DNA from: Limnanthes douglasii subsp. nivea
Lineage: Eukaryota > Streptophyta > Magnoliopsida > Brassicales > Limnanthaceae
Direction of reading: 5' to 3'
Assembly: GCA_036936605.1 (NCBI GenBank)
Contig: JAUPFV010000003.1
Location: 101,813,278-101,877,277, forward strand
Length of the DNA: 64,000 bases
The stretch's first letter is position 1; every line of letters starts with the position of its first letter. Positions 45,888 through 57,149 of this stretch are shown here, piece after piece. A program made the position numbers and the translations under genes. Under the pieces are notes generated by a model, which made no database searches, was not told where the DNA came from, and saw only the letters and a list, made by a program, of their open reading frames with translations.

Positions 45888-46288
45888 TGATGAGGAATAA
45901 TAAAAGACAAGGGCCAAAATGTATAGAGGTAAATGTATAAGGGCCAAAATACATAGAAATAAATGTATAAGGGCCAAAATACATAGAAATAAATGTATAA
46001 GGGCTAAAACGCATAGAAATAAATGTATAAGGGCTAAAATGTATAAGATAAATGTATAAGGACTAAATAGGAAGAAGCTTTAGAACAGGGACCGAAATAT
46101 GTAATTAGTCCAAATTAAAGCGTGTGGGGTCCGCAATTGTACTATAAAAGGACCACACACGCTTCACAAATTTCGAGATAATAGTACGACTTTCTCTCTC
46201 TACTACTTTAACACTTTCTCTCTCTAAGTTTGACTCTAAAGTATTTCTCTATCACAAAATCCTCCTCGGACTATCTTTCAACTCTTCA
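45888..46288 (+). repeat. Middle, shared LTR of the A2/A3 array
   Basis: 401 bp, both the 3' LTR of A2 (polypurine tract on its left) and the 5' LTR of A3 (PBS on its right). Identical by eye to the outer two LTRs. Confidence 0.95.
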
Positions 46289-46289
46289 G

Positions 46290-46305
46290 TGGCGCCGTCT
46301 GTGGG
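46290..46305 (+). other. Primer-binding site of A3
   Basis: TGGCGCCGTCTGTGGG, one base after the middle LTR. Confidence 0.85.
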
Positions 46306-46366
46306 AAACGAGAATCGTTCCGACGATCATCACTCCCTAGAAATAGTTCATGTTCCGAGGAGAACC

Positions 46367-48835
46367 ATGGAAGGTCGGGGGGACGATCTAGTTGATCCCT
46401 GCGAGGAAAACATGGAGGGGGATGACTTTCGAAATGACTTGGAGTCCGAAGGAGAGGGAGGTCGGCGAGTTGAAAATGATTTTGATGACTCCGCTCTTTT
46501 GGCTCAGAGGAATGAACTGTTGCTGGAAATCGAAAAGTTGAAGGCGGAAAAAGAAGCCGCCCAAAGAAACATTCGATCTGAGATAAGGAGAGAGCCCGTC
46601 GAGCAAAGAGAGGAACGGGACGTTGAAACTCGTCCCAAGAAAAGGGATGATAGGTCTCGGAGACGTGAGCGACGATCTCCAAGAAAGAAAGACAAGTACC
46701 GTTCGGACTCAGCTTCTTCGAGCGGCTATTCGAGATATAGTACTTCTGAATCTTCTCCTCGAAGATGCCACAGGAAGAAAAAGCGTGGTCGAAGGCAAAA
46801 TGGAGCTCGGAGGGGAAGGAGTTCGGAGAGGAAATCCTCGCGGGAGAAGAGTCGCCACGACCGAATAGATGATCGCTCTCATGAACAGGTGAAGTGCCCC
46901 GGGAAGGATCATGTAGGTCCTCGGAATTCGGAATGGCAGCAACAATACACTTTGCCCTCCGAGGAGGGCTTGTACTTCTCAAACAATGATAATCTGAGGT
47001 CCAATGTTTATCGAACGGGGCACAATTGGAGAGCCTCTCCTTTGTCTTCGGAGATCTTAGTAGGGAATCTCCCAAAGCATTTTGACATTTCGAAGCTTGA
47101 AAAATTCGACGGGACTCAAGATCCGGATAATCATATCGAGCAATTTAAGAATTTCATGATAAACTTTGACGACGATGATAAACTTCTGTGCAGAGCATTC
47201 TCTCAAACTTTTAAGGGAGTGGCGTCCAAATGGTACAACAGGTTACCTCAGGGGTCCATTAAGAACTTTGACATGTTCTGGAACATTTTTAGACAGCACT
47301 TCGTGGGAAGCAAGAAGTTTCGGGCCAACGGGGACACCATAATATACTGTCGACAAAAGGTGGGGGAGAGCCTCAAAAATTACACCAATCGATTTGTCAA
47401 AACCAAGACAGATATGGAATACTGTAAGGACTCGGTGGCGCTTGCAGCGTTCATAATGGGATTGCTCCCCGGGTTATTGAAAGACACAGTGGCAGAAAGC
47501 CAAGCGATGACTTTTGGAGCATTGCTAGATCAAGTTGAGAAGAGAATCTTGGTGGAAGAAACCCAAGCCTCAGAGAAAGGGTCCGGAGAGCAATTGGACC
47601 ACAATCAGCTTCAACGGGTTGAACCAAGCACTCAGGGCCCTCGATTGACCGTTCAGGCTAAAAGCACGGGTCAGTATCCTCCAAAGCAAAAACCAAATCA
47701 GCAGTATTATGGCAATCAGTCGAACCACAATCAAGGGGGAAGATACATGTCAAACAAATGGATTCGGCCCGACTATTATGCGGAGTTGACGGAGAATGTC
47801 GCTGCAATATTTGATAAAGCCAAAAATTCGGTCACGTTTAGGAAACCCTTTCCTATACAAACACCGAGGGAGAACAGAAGCGTTAACAAATATTGCAAGT
47901 ATCACGAGGATGTGGGCCACGACACCAAAGATTGTATCGCCCTGAAAAAGGAGGTGCAGGCTCTCATCGAGAATGGAATGCTGTTGGAATATGTCAAAAA
48001 GCACTCTCAGAAGAATGTCGTGGTAAAAGCTGTCTCAAAGAATACTGACACAACAATGGTAATTTCCGAAGGAGTTGACGATTTTGACGTCGAGCAGGAA
48101 TATTTGGACCCGAAAGCTGGGAGGAACAATGTGAACTTGGTCGAAGAAGAAATCCCGAGGGGGAAAGTGGATAGTCTGTGTGCATTTTTTGAGTCTTTAG
48201 CAATCTTTGGTGGAGACACTATCGCAGGGAATTCGAACAGTTCGCGTAAGAGGCACATGGTCAATTTGACCACCCAGATCGAAGCTGGAGTCTCTGCACA
48301 AATGCACCGATCGCCTTCCCCTATTATTTGTTTTGATGATGATGATATGCGTAATGTGGCGGGCCCTCATGAGGACGCTGTAGTAATCGCAGCGGGCATC
48401 GCCGGGGATCAGGTTCAGAAAATACTTATCGACACAGGAAGCTCTGCGAACATTTTGTTTATGAGTACCTATCGCCGCATTTCTGACCCACCGGTCATTC
48501 GAAGATCTGACAGAACAATAGTAGGTTTCACTGGTGCTACGGCAGTTGTCGTGGGAGAATTTCAATGTATGGTGGAGTTGGGTCGTGGGCCGTTCAAAAA
48601 AGAGGTCGAGGTACTTTTCATTGTGGTTGACGCGCCCACCTCATATAATGCCATCCTAGGTCGCTCTTGGTTATCACGGATGCACGGTGTCATCTCTACG
48701 GTGCATCAGTGCTTGAAATATGTAATCGGGAACAACATTGGCACGGTCAGAAGTAGCCAGAAGATGGCGCGAGAATGCTACCAAATCGCTTTGTCGTCTA
48801 AGGGAGTTCGAGGGGGACCCTCTGACTCAGCATAG
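46367..48835 (+). CDS. A3 gag-protease polyprotein
   Basis: 822 residues from ATG 46367, same domain order as A2. One of its few differences from A2 lies in the gag core, where Arg in AAFRMG (conserved in A1 and A2) is Ile; this could affect capsid assembly, though that is inference. Protease DTGSS and the zinc-knuckle residues are intact. Ends in the same amber codon and leaky context. Confidence 0.95.
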   Translation: MEGRGDDLVDPCEENMEGDDFRNDLESEGEGGRRVENDFDDSALLAQRNELLLEIEKLKAEKEAAQRNIRSEIRREPVEQREERDVETRPKKRDDRSRRRERRSPRKKDKYRSDSASSSGYSRYSTSESSPRRCHRKKKRGRRQNGARRGRSSERKSSREKSRHDRIDDRSHEQVKCPGKDHVGPRNSEWQQQYTLPSEEGLYFSNNDNLRSNVYRTGHNWRASPLSSEILVGNLPKHFDISKLEKFDGTQDPDNHIEQFKNFMINFDDDDKLLCRAFSQTFKGVASKWYNRLPQGSIKNFDMFWNIFRQHFVGSKKFRANGDTIIYCRQKVGESLKNYTNRFVKTKTDMEYCKDSVALAAFIMGLLPGLLKDTVAESQAMTFGALLDQVEKRILVEETQASEKGSGEQLDHNQLQRVEPSTQGPRLTVQAKSTGQYPPKQKPNQQYYGNQSNHNQGGRYMSNKWIRPDYYAELTENVAAIFDKAKNSVTFRKPFPIQTPRENRSVNKYCKYHEDVGHDTKDCIALKKEVQALIENGMLLEYVKKHSQKNVVVKAVSKNTDTTMVISEGVDDFDVEQEYLDPKAGRNNVNLVEEEIPRGKVDSLCAFFESLAIFGGDTIAGNSNSSRKRHMVNLTTQIEAGVSAQMHRSPSPIICFDDDDMRNVAGPHEDAVVIAAGIAGDQVQKILIDTGSSANILFMSTYRRISDPPVIRRSDRTIVGFTGATAVVVGEFQCMVELGRGPFKKEVEVLFIVVDAPTSYNAILGRSWLSRMHGVISTVHQCLKYVIGNNIGTVRSSQKMARECYQIALSSKGVRGGPSDSA

Positions 48836-48891
48836 CAATTAAAGGGGCCACCCTCCGAGGTCATTCCTTGTGATGATCCGAGGGAGGCCCC
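48833..48891 (+). promoter_or_regulatory. Candidate stop-codon readthrough signal, A3
   Basis: TAG CAA TTA at 48833-48841 with hairpin arms 48844-48855 and 48880-48891, identical to A2. Confidence 0.72.
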
Positions 48892-51800
48892 CGGATTTCA
48901 GGTCCCGGAGGAGGACTCTTCGCCACACGAGTTCATGACTGGGAAAGTTTTGAAAATAGGGGTTCATCTCTCCCCCGAGTTTAGAGGAAAGTTAATTAAT
49001 TTTTTATCTGACAGGCTCGATATGTTTGCTTGGTGTGCACAGGATGTCACAGGGGTGCCGACGGAGATTATATGTCACAAGCTCGCCTTGCGATCAGATG
49101 TTCGACCAATAGTTCAGAAAAGGAGGCCTGTCTCCCCGGAAAAGGCCTCAGCGATCTTGTTGGAGGTCGAACGACTTTTAAGTATTGGTCATATTCGCGA
49201 GTCGCATTATCCCCTATGGGCATCGAATCCGGTGTTGGTAAGGAAGAAGAATGGCAAATGGAGGATGTGCATCGACTTCACAGATCTAAACCGTGCTTGT
49301 CCTAAGGATCCTTTTCCTGTCCCGCGCATTGACCAGTTAGTAGACTCGACCTCCGGAAATCGGTTGTTATCTTTCATGGATGCTTACTCGGGATACAATC
49401 AAATCCGTTTGGCTGCTAATGATGAGGAGAGCACTTCTTTTATTACCGGGCGAGGTCTATACTGCTACAAGGTCATGCCATTCGGTTTAAAAAACGCGGG
49501 GGCAACTTATCAGCGACTGGTTAACAAGACCTTCGAGGAGCAGATTGGGAGGAATATGGAAGCTTATATCGACGACATGTTGGTAAAAAGTGAGAAAGAC
49601 GACGACCATTTTGCCGACCTCACAGAGACATTCCACAATTTGCGTAGGGTTAACTTAAAACTCAATCCAGAAAAGTGTATTTTCGGAGTGCGGTCGGGTA
49701 AATTTCTTGGCTACATGATCAGTGAGAAAGGTATTGAGGCGGACCCGGAGCAATTAAGAGCGTTGATCAATATGAGTCCTCCTCGAAACATTAAAGAGGT
49801 GCAAATCTTGACAGGGCGGTTGGCTGCCCTCAATCGATTCATTTCCCGCTCGTCGGACAAATGTGCCCCATTCTTTAAAGTTTTGCGAAATGCGAAGCAT
49901 TTCTGCTGGACCGAAGAATGTTCGACGGCGTTTCGTCAAATTCAGGAGTATCTAACCTCTCCGGAAATTTTATCTAAACCATTGGTGGGGGAGACGTTGA
50001 TTGTTTATGTAGCGGTATCCGCGTGTGCGGTCAGTTCCGTGCTCCTCCGGGAAGCTGACGCTCTATTGAGGCCAATTTATTATGTCAGCAAGAGTTTGCT
50101 GGATGCCGAAAAACGGTATCTTACTTTGGAGAAGGTGGCCTTGGCGTTGGTGACAGCAGCGAGGAAGATGAGACCTTATTTTCAAGCGCATCCAATAGTG
50201 GTCCGAACGACGTTTCCTCTGAAAAGTCTATTACAGCGACCTGACGTCTCTGGCAGAATGACTAAGTGGTCCGTTGAGTTGGGAGACTTTGATATAACAT
50301 TTGAACCTCGCACAGCAATAAAGGCACAGGTGTTAGCGGATTTTTTGGTTGAATTTCACTCTGATAGGGACGAACAGGAAGAACCTGACACAGTTGCTGA
50401 GGAAGAATGGGTAGTTCGAACGGATGGGGGGTCGAACATTTCAGGTTGCGGGGCAGGTGTCCAGCTAATATCCCCGCAAGGGGTTGCCATGTTTCAAGCC
50501 ATCCGTTTTGTTTTCAAAGCTACTAATAATGAGGCTGAGTACGAAGCAGCTTTAGCCGGCCTACGCTTGGCCCAAATATGCGGGGCTCGACGGGTAAAAT
50601 TGGTCAGTGATTCTCAGTTGGTGATCAATCAGGTTTCAGGGGAGTCCGAGGCAAGGAAGGAAACATTGGTACAGTACTTGAAACTGATAAAAGATTTGGC
50701 GTCGGGGTTCGAAGGCGTCAAGTTCGAGCATGTCCGACGGGAAATGAATGCCATCCCGGATTCTCTTGCTTCTGCTTCTCGGACAGAAGGTTATCCTTGG
50801 GTTTTGACCCAGACATGCCCATCGATCTCTATCTCTAAAGACCATGTGATGAATGTCTCAGAGGAAAATCATGCGATTACCCCTGATTGGAGAACGGTCA
50901 TCATTGATTTTTTGGCTCATGACATCTTGCCCGCCGACAAATATGAAGCCAGAAAAGTAAGATTCAAATCTCACGGTTACATTTTGTTGGACGGATCGTT
51001 GTATAAGAAGTCTCTGAGTCGGCCATTGCTGAGGTGCTTGAATGGACCCGACTCACAAATTATCCTCTCCGAGTTACACGATGGCGAAGGATCCGCTCAT
51101 TGTGGATATAAAGCTCTGATTCGCCGAGTATTCTTGGCAGGATATTATTGGCCAACTATTTCAGCCGATGCAAAAGATTTGGTCAAGCGGTGTGACACGT
51201 GCCAGCGGTACGCTAATATAATCCACAAGCCAGCAGCACTGATGGAAAGCATCCCAGAGGCGGTTCCTTTTGACAGATGGGGCATTGACTTGGTTGGACC
51301 TCTACCTATGGCTTCAGGTGGCAGACAGACGATAGTTGTAGCCGTTGACTACTTTTCTAAGTGGGTAGAGGCTGAGCCACTTGCGGGCACAAAAGCCAAG
51401 GATGTGATTAAATTTGTTTTGTCTAATATCTGTTGTCGTTTTGGTATGCCATTGCAGATTACGACGGACAATGGTCCACAATTTGATAACAAAGAATTTC
51501 ACAATTTTTGTGTGTCAAGGGGAATACGACAATGTTTTTCGGCGCCATTTCATCCTCAGGCAAATGGCCAGGTGGAAGTAACAAATCGCACCATCCTCGA
51601 CGGACTGAGGAAGAACTTAGAAGGAAAGGCGGGGAAATGGCCCGACTATCTACAGGAAGTGCTATGGGCGTATCGAACGACCCCACGAATAGCCACCGCT
51701 GTATCCCCTTTTGCCTTAGTTTATGGAATGGATGCCGTGGTTCCGTCAGAGATCCTTTTCCCTTCACATCGAATAGCAGCTTATGATGCAGACACGAATG

Positions 51801-52123
51801 ACGCGCACAAAACATTGGCTTTGGACTTGGTCGAGGAAAAGAGACAGCGGGCGCAACTGACTTCCCTTCATTATCAAACTCTTATGAGGAGTCGATACGC
51901 ATCCAAAGTCAACCATAGGGACTTTCAGGTGGGAGACAAGGTCTTACGGAAAATCTTCTTACACACTAAGGACAAGAGCCTGGGGAAGCTAGGCCCTAAT
52001 TGGGAAGGCCCCTATGAGATCATCGACAAGATTAAACCAGGCACGTATAGGCTAAAAGATAAAGATGGACGATATCTCCGTTTACCTTGGAATATTGAGC
52101 ATTTAAAATTGTACCTCGATTAG
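48836..52123 (+). CDS. A3 pol (RT, degenerate RNase H, RNase H, integrase), read through from gag
   Basis: Open from the amber codon to 52123 with all catalytic residues listed for A2. Differences from A2: EQLRAL for EQLKAL, FEPRTA for FEPCTA, KAKDVI for KAKDLI, and PRIATA for PRTATA. At the first three A3 agrees with A1 and is probably ancestral; at the fourth A2 agrees with A1. None touches a catalytic residue. Together with gag-protease this copy has full coding capacity for sense proteins. Confidence 0.95.
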   Translation, partial: QLKGPPSEVIPCDDPREAPGFQVPEEDSSPHEFMTGKVLKIGVHLSPEFRGKLINFLSDRLDMFAWCAQDVTGVPTEIICHKLALRSDVRPIVQKRRPVSPEKASAILLEVERLLSIGHIRESHYPLWASNPVLVRKKNGKWRMCIDFTDLNRACPKDPFPVPRIDQLVDSTSGNRLLSFMDAYSGYNQIRLAANDEESTSFITGRGLYCYKVMPFGLKNAGATYQRLVNKTFEEQIGRNMEAYIDDMLVKSEKDDDHFADLTETFHNLRRVNLKLNPEKCIFGVRSGKFLGYMISEKGIEADPEQLRALINMSPPRNIKEVQILTGRLAALNRFISRSSDKCAPFFKVLRNAKHFCWTEECSTAFRQIQEYLTSPEILSKPLVGETLIVYVAVSACAVSSVLLREADALLRPIYYVSKSLLDAEKRYLTLEKVALALVTAARKMRPYFQAHPIVVRTTFPLKSLLQRPDVSGRMTKWSVELGDFDITFEPRTAIKAQVLADFLVEFHSDRDEQEEPDTVAEEEWVVRTDGGSNISGCGAGVQLISPQGVAMFQAIRFVFKATNNEAEYEAALAGLRLAQICGARRVKLVSDSQLVINQVSGESEARKETLVQYLKLIKDLASGFEGVKFEHVRREMNAIPDSLASASRTEGYPWVLTQTCPSISISKDHVMNVSEENHAITPDWRTVIIDFLAHDILPADKYEARKVRFKSHGYILLDGSLYKKSLSRPLLRCLNGPDSQIILSELHDGEGSAHCGYKALIRRVFLAGYYWPTISADAKDLVKRCDTCQRYANIIHKPAALMESIPEAVPFDRWGIDLVGPLPMASGGRQTIVVAVDYFSKWVEAEPLAGTKAKDVIKFVLSNICCRFGMPLQITTDNGPQFDNKEFHNFCVSRGIRQCFSAPFHPQANGQVEVTNRTILDGLRKNLEGKAGKWPDYLQEVLWAYRTTPRIATAVSPFALVYGMDAVVPSEILFPSHRIAAYDADTNDAHKTLALDLVEEKRQRAQLTSLHYQTLMRSRYASKVNHRDFQVGDKVLRKIFLHTKDKSLGKLGPNWEGPYEIIDKIKPGTYRLKDKDGRYLRLPWNIEHLKLYLD

Positions 52124-53359
52124 CAGAGCTCAGACAGAATATTGTATTTCTTTTTATTTTCTTTGTACACTTCGAGAAAACTATTGGTGAGGACACACTC
52201 TTTCCTACCCTGCTAGGCACAGGAAGGTTTTAATGAGGTGTTTCAGTGATCCCTTTAATACAACGTTTCTTTGCCTTTAACTATTTTTTGGGTCACATTA
52301 ACATGTGCCCCGAAATGTTGTCCCTTACACTATTTTTTGGGTCACATTAACATGTGCCTCGAAATGTTGTCCCTCACACTATTTTTTGGGTCACATTAAC
52401 ATGTGCCTCGAAATGTTGTCCCTTACATTATTAATTTTGGGTCACATTAACACGTGCCTCGAATTGTTATCCTTCGACCTATTTTCTGAACCACATTCAC
52501 GTTCAGATATGCCACGATGATTTGGGATTTTCAAACTATTCTTCGGGTCACATGACGATGTGCCTCGACGATTTAGGACTGTCAAATTATTTTTAAGGGT
52601 CACAATAAGTTGAGCCATGATGATTTGGGACTAAACAATTTTTAGATCATTATGAGGTGTGCCTCAAAGCCACCCCCAGTAATGCATCGAGAAAACTTAA
52701 GTCAAATATTAGGACAAACGAACCCACAACTAAGCTTGGTGAATATACCCAAGTAATAATCTTTCGAGGAACCAAGTGGGTAGAAAGTCGAAGGCCTGAT
52801 TCATATATTCGAAGGCCACATAAGTTGGAGTTCGAAGGAATAATTGCAAATATAAAACTTGGTGAATATACCCAATTAATAATTTTTCGAAGCCCAAGTG
52901 GGTTGAAATTCGAAGGCCCAATTCGAAGGCCTGACTTATATATTCGAAGGCCACATAAGTTGGAATTCGAAGGCTTAGTTGATTCAAAAATGCCCAAGTA
53001 ATAATTTTTCGAAGAACTAAGTGGGTAGAAATTCGACGGCCTTCTGCGTTATAATTGTTCGACGGCCTTAGTGCAAGTATAAAACCTGTTGAATCTTTCT
53101 AAGTGTAAGATTATCGAAGGCTAAATATGACACCTACTAAATCTATCTAAGTTAAATTCTGTGAAAAGCCGTACGAATTTGTGACTCTACCCAAGTGTTC
53201 ATTGTTCGAAGGGTTAGTGCAATAATAAGTTCGAAGAACAATACATTGATGAATTAAAACTTCAAGTATTTGTTGAAACAGCACAAACAGCTTCCAACCA
53301 TTACAAAAAAAAACAGAGGCCTTTTAGGCCATACAAAAAACTACCTACGACCTTTTCCT
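52124..53359 (+). repeat. A3 3' region between pol and antisense gene, tandem repeats
   Basis: Same content as 40862-42097: 49-bp units at about 52287-52480 and a TTCGAAGG-rich stretch at 52790-53230. Only single-base differences from A2. Confidence 0.85.
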
Positions 53360-56300
53360 TTAATCAGCGTTCTTCGAATCATCACTCCCTTCATTTTCTG
53401 AGTCGTCGCTCTCACTGAGAACTATTTGGGGTGGACGAAGTTCTGGGGGGACAAGCTTCCAGAAAGGACCCAGTTCATATTCAGGGTGGTCGGTGTATAT
53501 TTGGGTCAATAAGCCAGCTCGAGTGGCAGCATCTCGAGCTTGTAAAGTCTTCGAACATTTGGCAGCATAGGCATCTGCACCTTGTTCCTTTGCCTCTTTG
53601 ATCTCTGCTGGGAAACTTCTGATCTTTCTTTTTAGATCGTCGCGCTCTTCAACAACCTTCTTAAAACCCTCACTGCATTGCTCGAAGGCATCGCATGCCT
53701 TGCGATGCCCTGCCTTGTACTCAGAGATCAACAACTCTTGGGTGTCAGTCTTTTTCTTGTATAAGTCCCTCTCCTCCTGGCAGCAATGTTCTATCACTGT
53801 TATATAATGCTCAGCAGCAGAAAGACGCTCATACAAGGCATCTGCTTGGCCTTCGACAACTGCATGCTCCTTCTTGGCTTCTTCGAGCTTAGCGGCAGCA
53901 ACCGATGCTTTAAACTTATAGTGATTCTTGCGCTTCTCGAGATGGCGCATCTTCTTTCCTCGATTAACTGACGTGTGCAGCAGCCTTCGTAGACTCATTG
54001 ACAAATCATCGTCTAAGGGGACTTCGAAGGAGCTCGATGGAGATCCTAGATCTGCAGAATCGAACTCAGAAAAGTCACCACAGGCCACATCAGGATGAAC
54101 GAATAATGGGGGGTTTGTTCGAGGGACAGGAATAGGAGCCACCCTTGGACTGCCTTCGAAGGAGGCTGGTTGAGATGCCTCGGTCAGGGGAGAATGTAAA
54201 GATGGGTAGGAGGTTTCCTTGGGTGATAGGCCACCCCTGTTTTCAGCATCGACTGCACCATCTTGAACTTCTCTGTCGAAGTTAGTACCTTCATTGTTAT
54301 CAGGGGTTTCTCCCCCCTCGGATCGCTCTTCGATGGGCTCAAGCAGAATTCCCTTTCCTTTCAAATCCTTTCTCTTGTCGTCCTTCTTTGGTGGAAGGAT
54401 AGTAGCAGCAGGTGAAGGAGGAGATATTGTTGAAGCATTTGATCGAGGAGTTTCATCTGTTCGACGGACTTCAGTTGTTCGAGGGTTACTGGAGTTTGAG
54501 GCCTTCATATTCTTCGAAGAATTGGATTTTTGAGTCATCACGATTGGTTTGGGATTTGTTGGTTGAGATGGTATGGCCTCATCTTCTGGAGGTTCACCCA
54601 GGTGACTTTGCGAACGGGAGCGTTTGGGTAGATAGATGGTCACATCTTGCATGCTGCATCGCTCTAGCACTTCTCGTTCAGAAGGTGGAGTCATTAGGGC
54701 CCTCATGCTTATACGATCCAAAGGATCGAGCCTCCAGAGTCGACTTCTGGCCAAGTTCTCATCGACAAAGCAACGGCGAAAACGATTGTCCCACTGTTCT
54801 TTTGCCCACAGGCGAAGGTTAGTGAAAACAGTGGTAGCTCCTTCGACATAGTCGGTGTAGGGTTTGGATACTCCGGTCATAGCTGCAGCAAATAGCAAAG
54901 GAGAAGACTGATTACACAGAATATGCTGTTCGAAGAAATGGTGACTATGAGATTCGAAGGAGTATTAAACTTAGAGAAATATACTGAAAAGTTTTACGTT
55001 CGAAGGAATACAATGATTCGAGGAATACTTACATTTCATGGTCCACTTTAAGGAGAGCTTATGTGGATTCGAAGGAGTGGCCGGGGAGCCAGTCTCCCAG
55101 CATCCAGAGAAAAAGAGGAACTGTTGCCTCTATTTTTTGTCTGCCTCCAAGAGATCTTTCAACACCTTTTGCCCCCGGTTAAATGTCATTGAGTAAAAGG
55201 GGAAGTAAGGGTTTCGAGCAAGACCAGCCAGACCGATGATTTGTTCTAGCAAAAATTCCTGGCCTGAAAGTCTTGAGGCCATTATGCAAGCCATTAATGT
55301 GAACCACATGTTGGGCCCAACTTGTGAGGGACAGAGGTCTATTTTTGAGAGGTATTCAATGAAGAAGGGGTCTAAGGGATACCTTAGCCCCCAGTTCATG
55401 ATCTCTGTGTAGACCACCACCTCATGATCCCTCACAGATAAGGGCGTCTCTCCTTCGGAAGGAAATCTGATATTGATATAGGTAGGAATGCCCCATCGAG
55501 CCCTAAGCATTGTCTCTTCACTCTCCGAAAAGTACTTATACTTGATATTGGCAAGGGCCACCAGGTGCTTGTTCTCAATTCCTCTAATATTGTTGTCGGT
55601 GATGTTGTCTAACTCCAAAGGAAGTACTATATCTCCTTTTAATTTGGGAGCAGTCCGGCGGGCTTGCTCCTCGGACATTGTCGAAGAGGATGTTGCACCG
55701 TTCGAAGGGATTGAGGGAAGAACATTGGACACTTTCTGTTTGGTGGACTTATTGGCAGGCCTTATAATTCGGGGGTCTAGAGTTTGCTCATGCAAAACAC
55801 GCATGTCTTCGTCGGTAATAAGGGTCCTTGAAGGAGAGAACTGAGTACCATGAATGGTCATGGATGGTGTGGAGGGCAGACTAGAAACATCTGTTCCATG
55901 TCTTTGAAGAGGGCTGCCAGCATCATGATGACGGTCTGGATGTCGAGGAGGACTTCCAGAAATTTGCTGTTGATTTTGATTTTGAGAATTTCTGGAAGTC
56001 TGGTGCTGATTTTGTCCTCGAGGAGGGCTAGCAGTGTCACTTTGGTTTGGGTTTCGTTGAGGGCTAGTTGGTTTTCGAGGAGGGCTCCTTGAAGTCCGTC
56101 GAGGGCTAACTATTTTTCGAGGAGGACTCTTCGATGTCCGTCGAGGACTAGCTGTTCTTCGAGGAGGACTCCTCGACATCTGTTGAGGACTTGACGATCT
56201 TTGGGGCGGATGTTCATTATTGATTGGGGCCACTGGTTCTCGAATGGTCAGTGGAGCTTCCTTGGCTCGCTTTCGATCGTGCGAGCCTTTTCGGTCTCTA

Positions 56301-56569
56301 TGGGATTTCTTCCTCTTCGAACCTGATGAGTGTTTGTGTGGCCTCTCTTTGCCCATTTCTTTGGGAGGATTAGTTTCGTTGAGCAAGCTTTGACGAGCTA
56401 CTTCACGAGGTATAATAGCGTTAGAATCGTTCGAAGGAGGCCAAGCACCGAAGAAGGTTGTGGTTAACGGTGGGGGTTGAGGCCTTACGTCTTCACCAGC
56501 GGCAACCCTTTCTTCGAACCGTTTACTAATCAACAGCCAATCAGGAATTCGACGAGGTTTATGAGCCAG
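53360..56569 (-). pseudogene. A3 antisense gene, one premature stop
   Basis: Exon 1 56569-55033, intron 55032-54883, exon 2 54882-53360. A TAG at 55132-55130 replaces a TGG (Trp) conserved in A1 and A2, near the end of the PF04195-like region and about 30 codons before the splice site. The product would lack the end of that domain and all of the coiled coil. The codon mutated in A2 is intact here (CAA). Exon 2 reads TSVNRGKK, as in A1, where A2 has TSDNRGKK. Confidence 0.85.
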
Positions 56570-56626
56570 CTTTATCTCTCTAAAAATAACTGAACAAGAA
56601 GTTGCATTAATGAAGGCAGAGGTTGG

Positions 56627-56634
56627 TATTTATA
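56627..56634 (-). promoter_or_regulatory. TATA box of the A3 antisense gene
   Basis: TATAAATA on the minus strand, identical context to A2. Confidence 0.6.
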
Positions 56635-57135
56635 GAGGTTTAATGGGCTTCTGTGGTAGAGAGAACCCGGGGACAATTTTCTTTTGTTTGCATAGGGGCA
56701 TGATGGTCCTTATAGGTGAACAATGTATGATAACCTAGCTATGACAGAAGATGAAGAGTCTGGTGTCAGAGAATGTCATGGGAAGCGGAAGAGTTTTCTG
56801 ACAAAAGAATGCGTACCGTTTCTTCAAAAGAATGCTGACGATGGTATTTGTGCAGTGACATCATCAATCCTAGCATTATTTTTCGCCTAAGTAAAGAATT
56901 TCCCGACGACCATTTCGCTCAAAATATTGCAAGGATTGAGGGGGCTACTCAGTACAGAAGAAGTTCGAAGAGGCCTTTTTTTGGATGTTCGAGAAATTAT
57001 TGCTCGCAGGGCGAAGAGATGGATTGTCGAAGGGGTTCGGTAAAATTCATGTTCGAAGGACTCCTGTAGTTCGAAGGAGTAATGATTTTGGCCTGAGAAG
57101 AATTTTTCAGTCTTAGCAAAACGATTTTTTACTAA

Positions 57136-57149
57136 GACTCGGGGGCTAC
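57136..57149 (+). other. Polypurine tract of A3
   Basis: GACTCGGGGGCTAC immediately before the last LTR. Confidence 0.65.

Larger units (their letters stand above)
34626..46288 (+). mobile_element. Ty3/gypsy LTR retrotransposon A2 (Tat-like), first unit of a tandem pair
   Basis: 11,663 bp including both LTRs. It has the same order as A1 on the opposite strand, with open gag-protease and pol frames and an antisense gene broken by one nonsense codon. Its 3' LTR (45888-46288) is also the 5' LTR of A3. It belongs to the same family as A1, but LTR, antisense gene and 3' repeats differ enough to define another subfamily. Confidence 0.95.

Noticed and set aside
45586..46014. Frames next to the A2 3' LTR (again at 56848-57276)
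   Set aside because: They overlap the antisense-gene promoter region and the LTR; no similarity to known domains.
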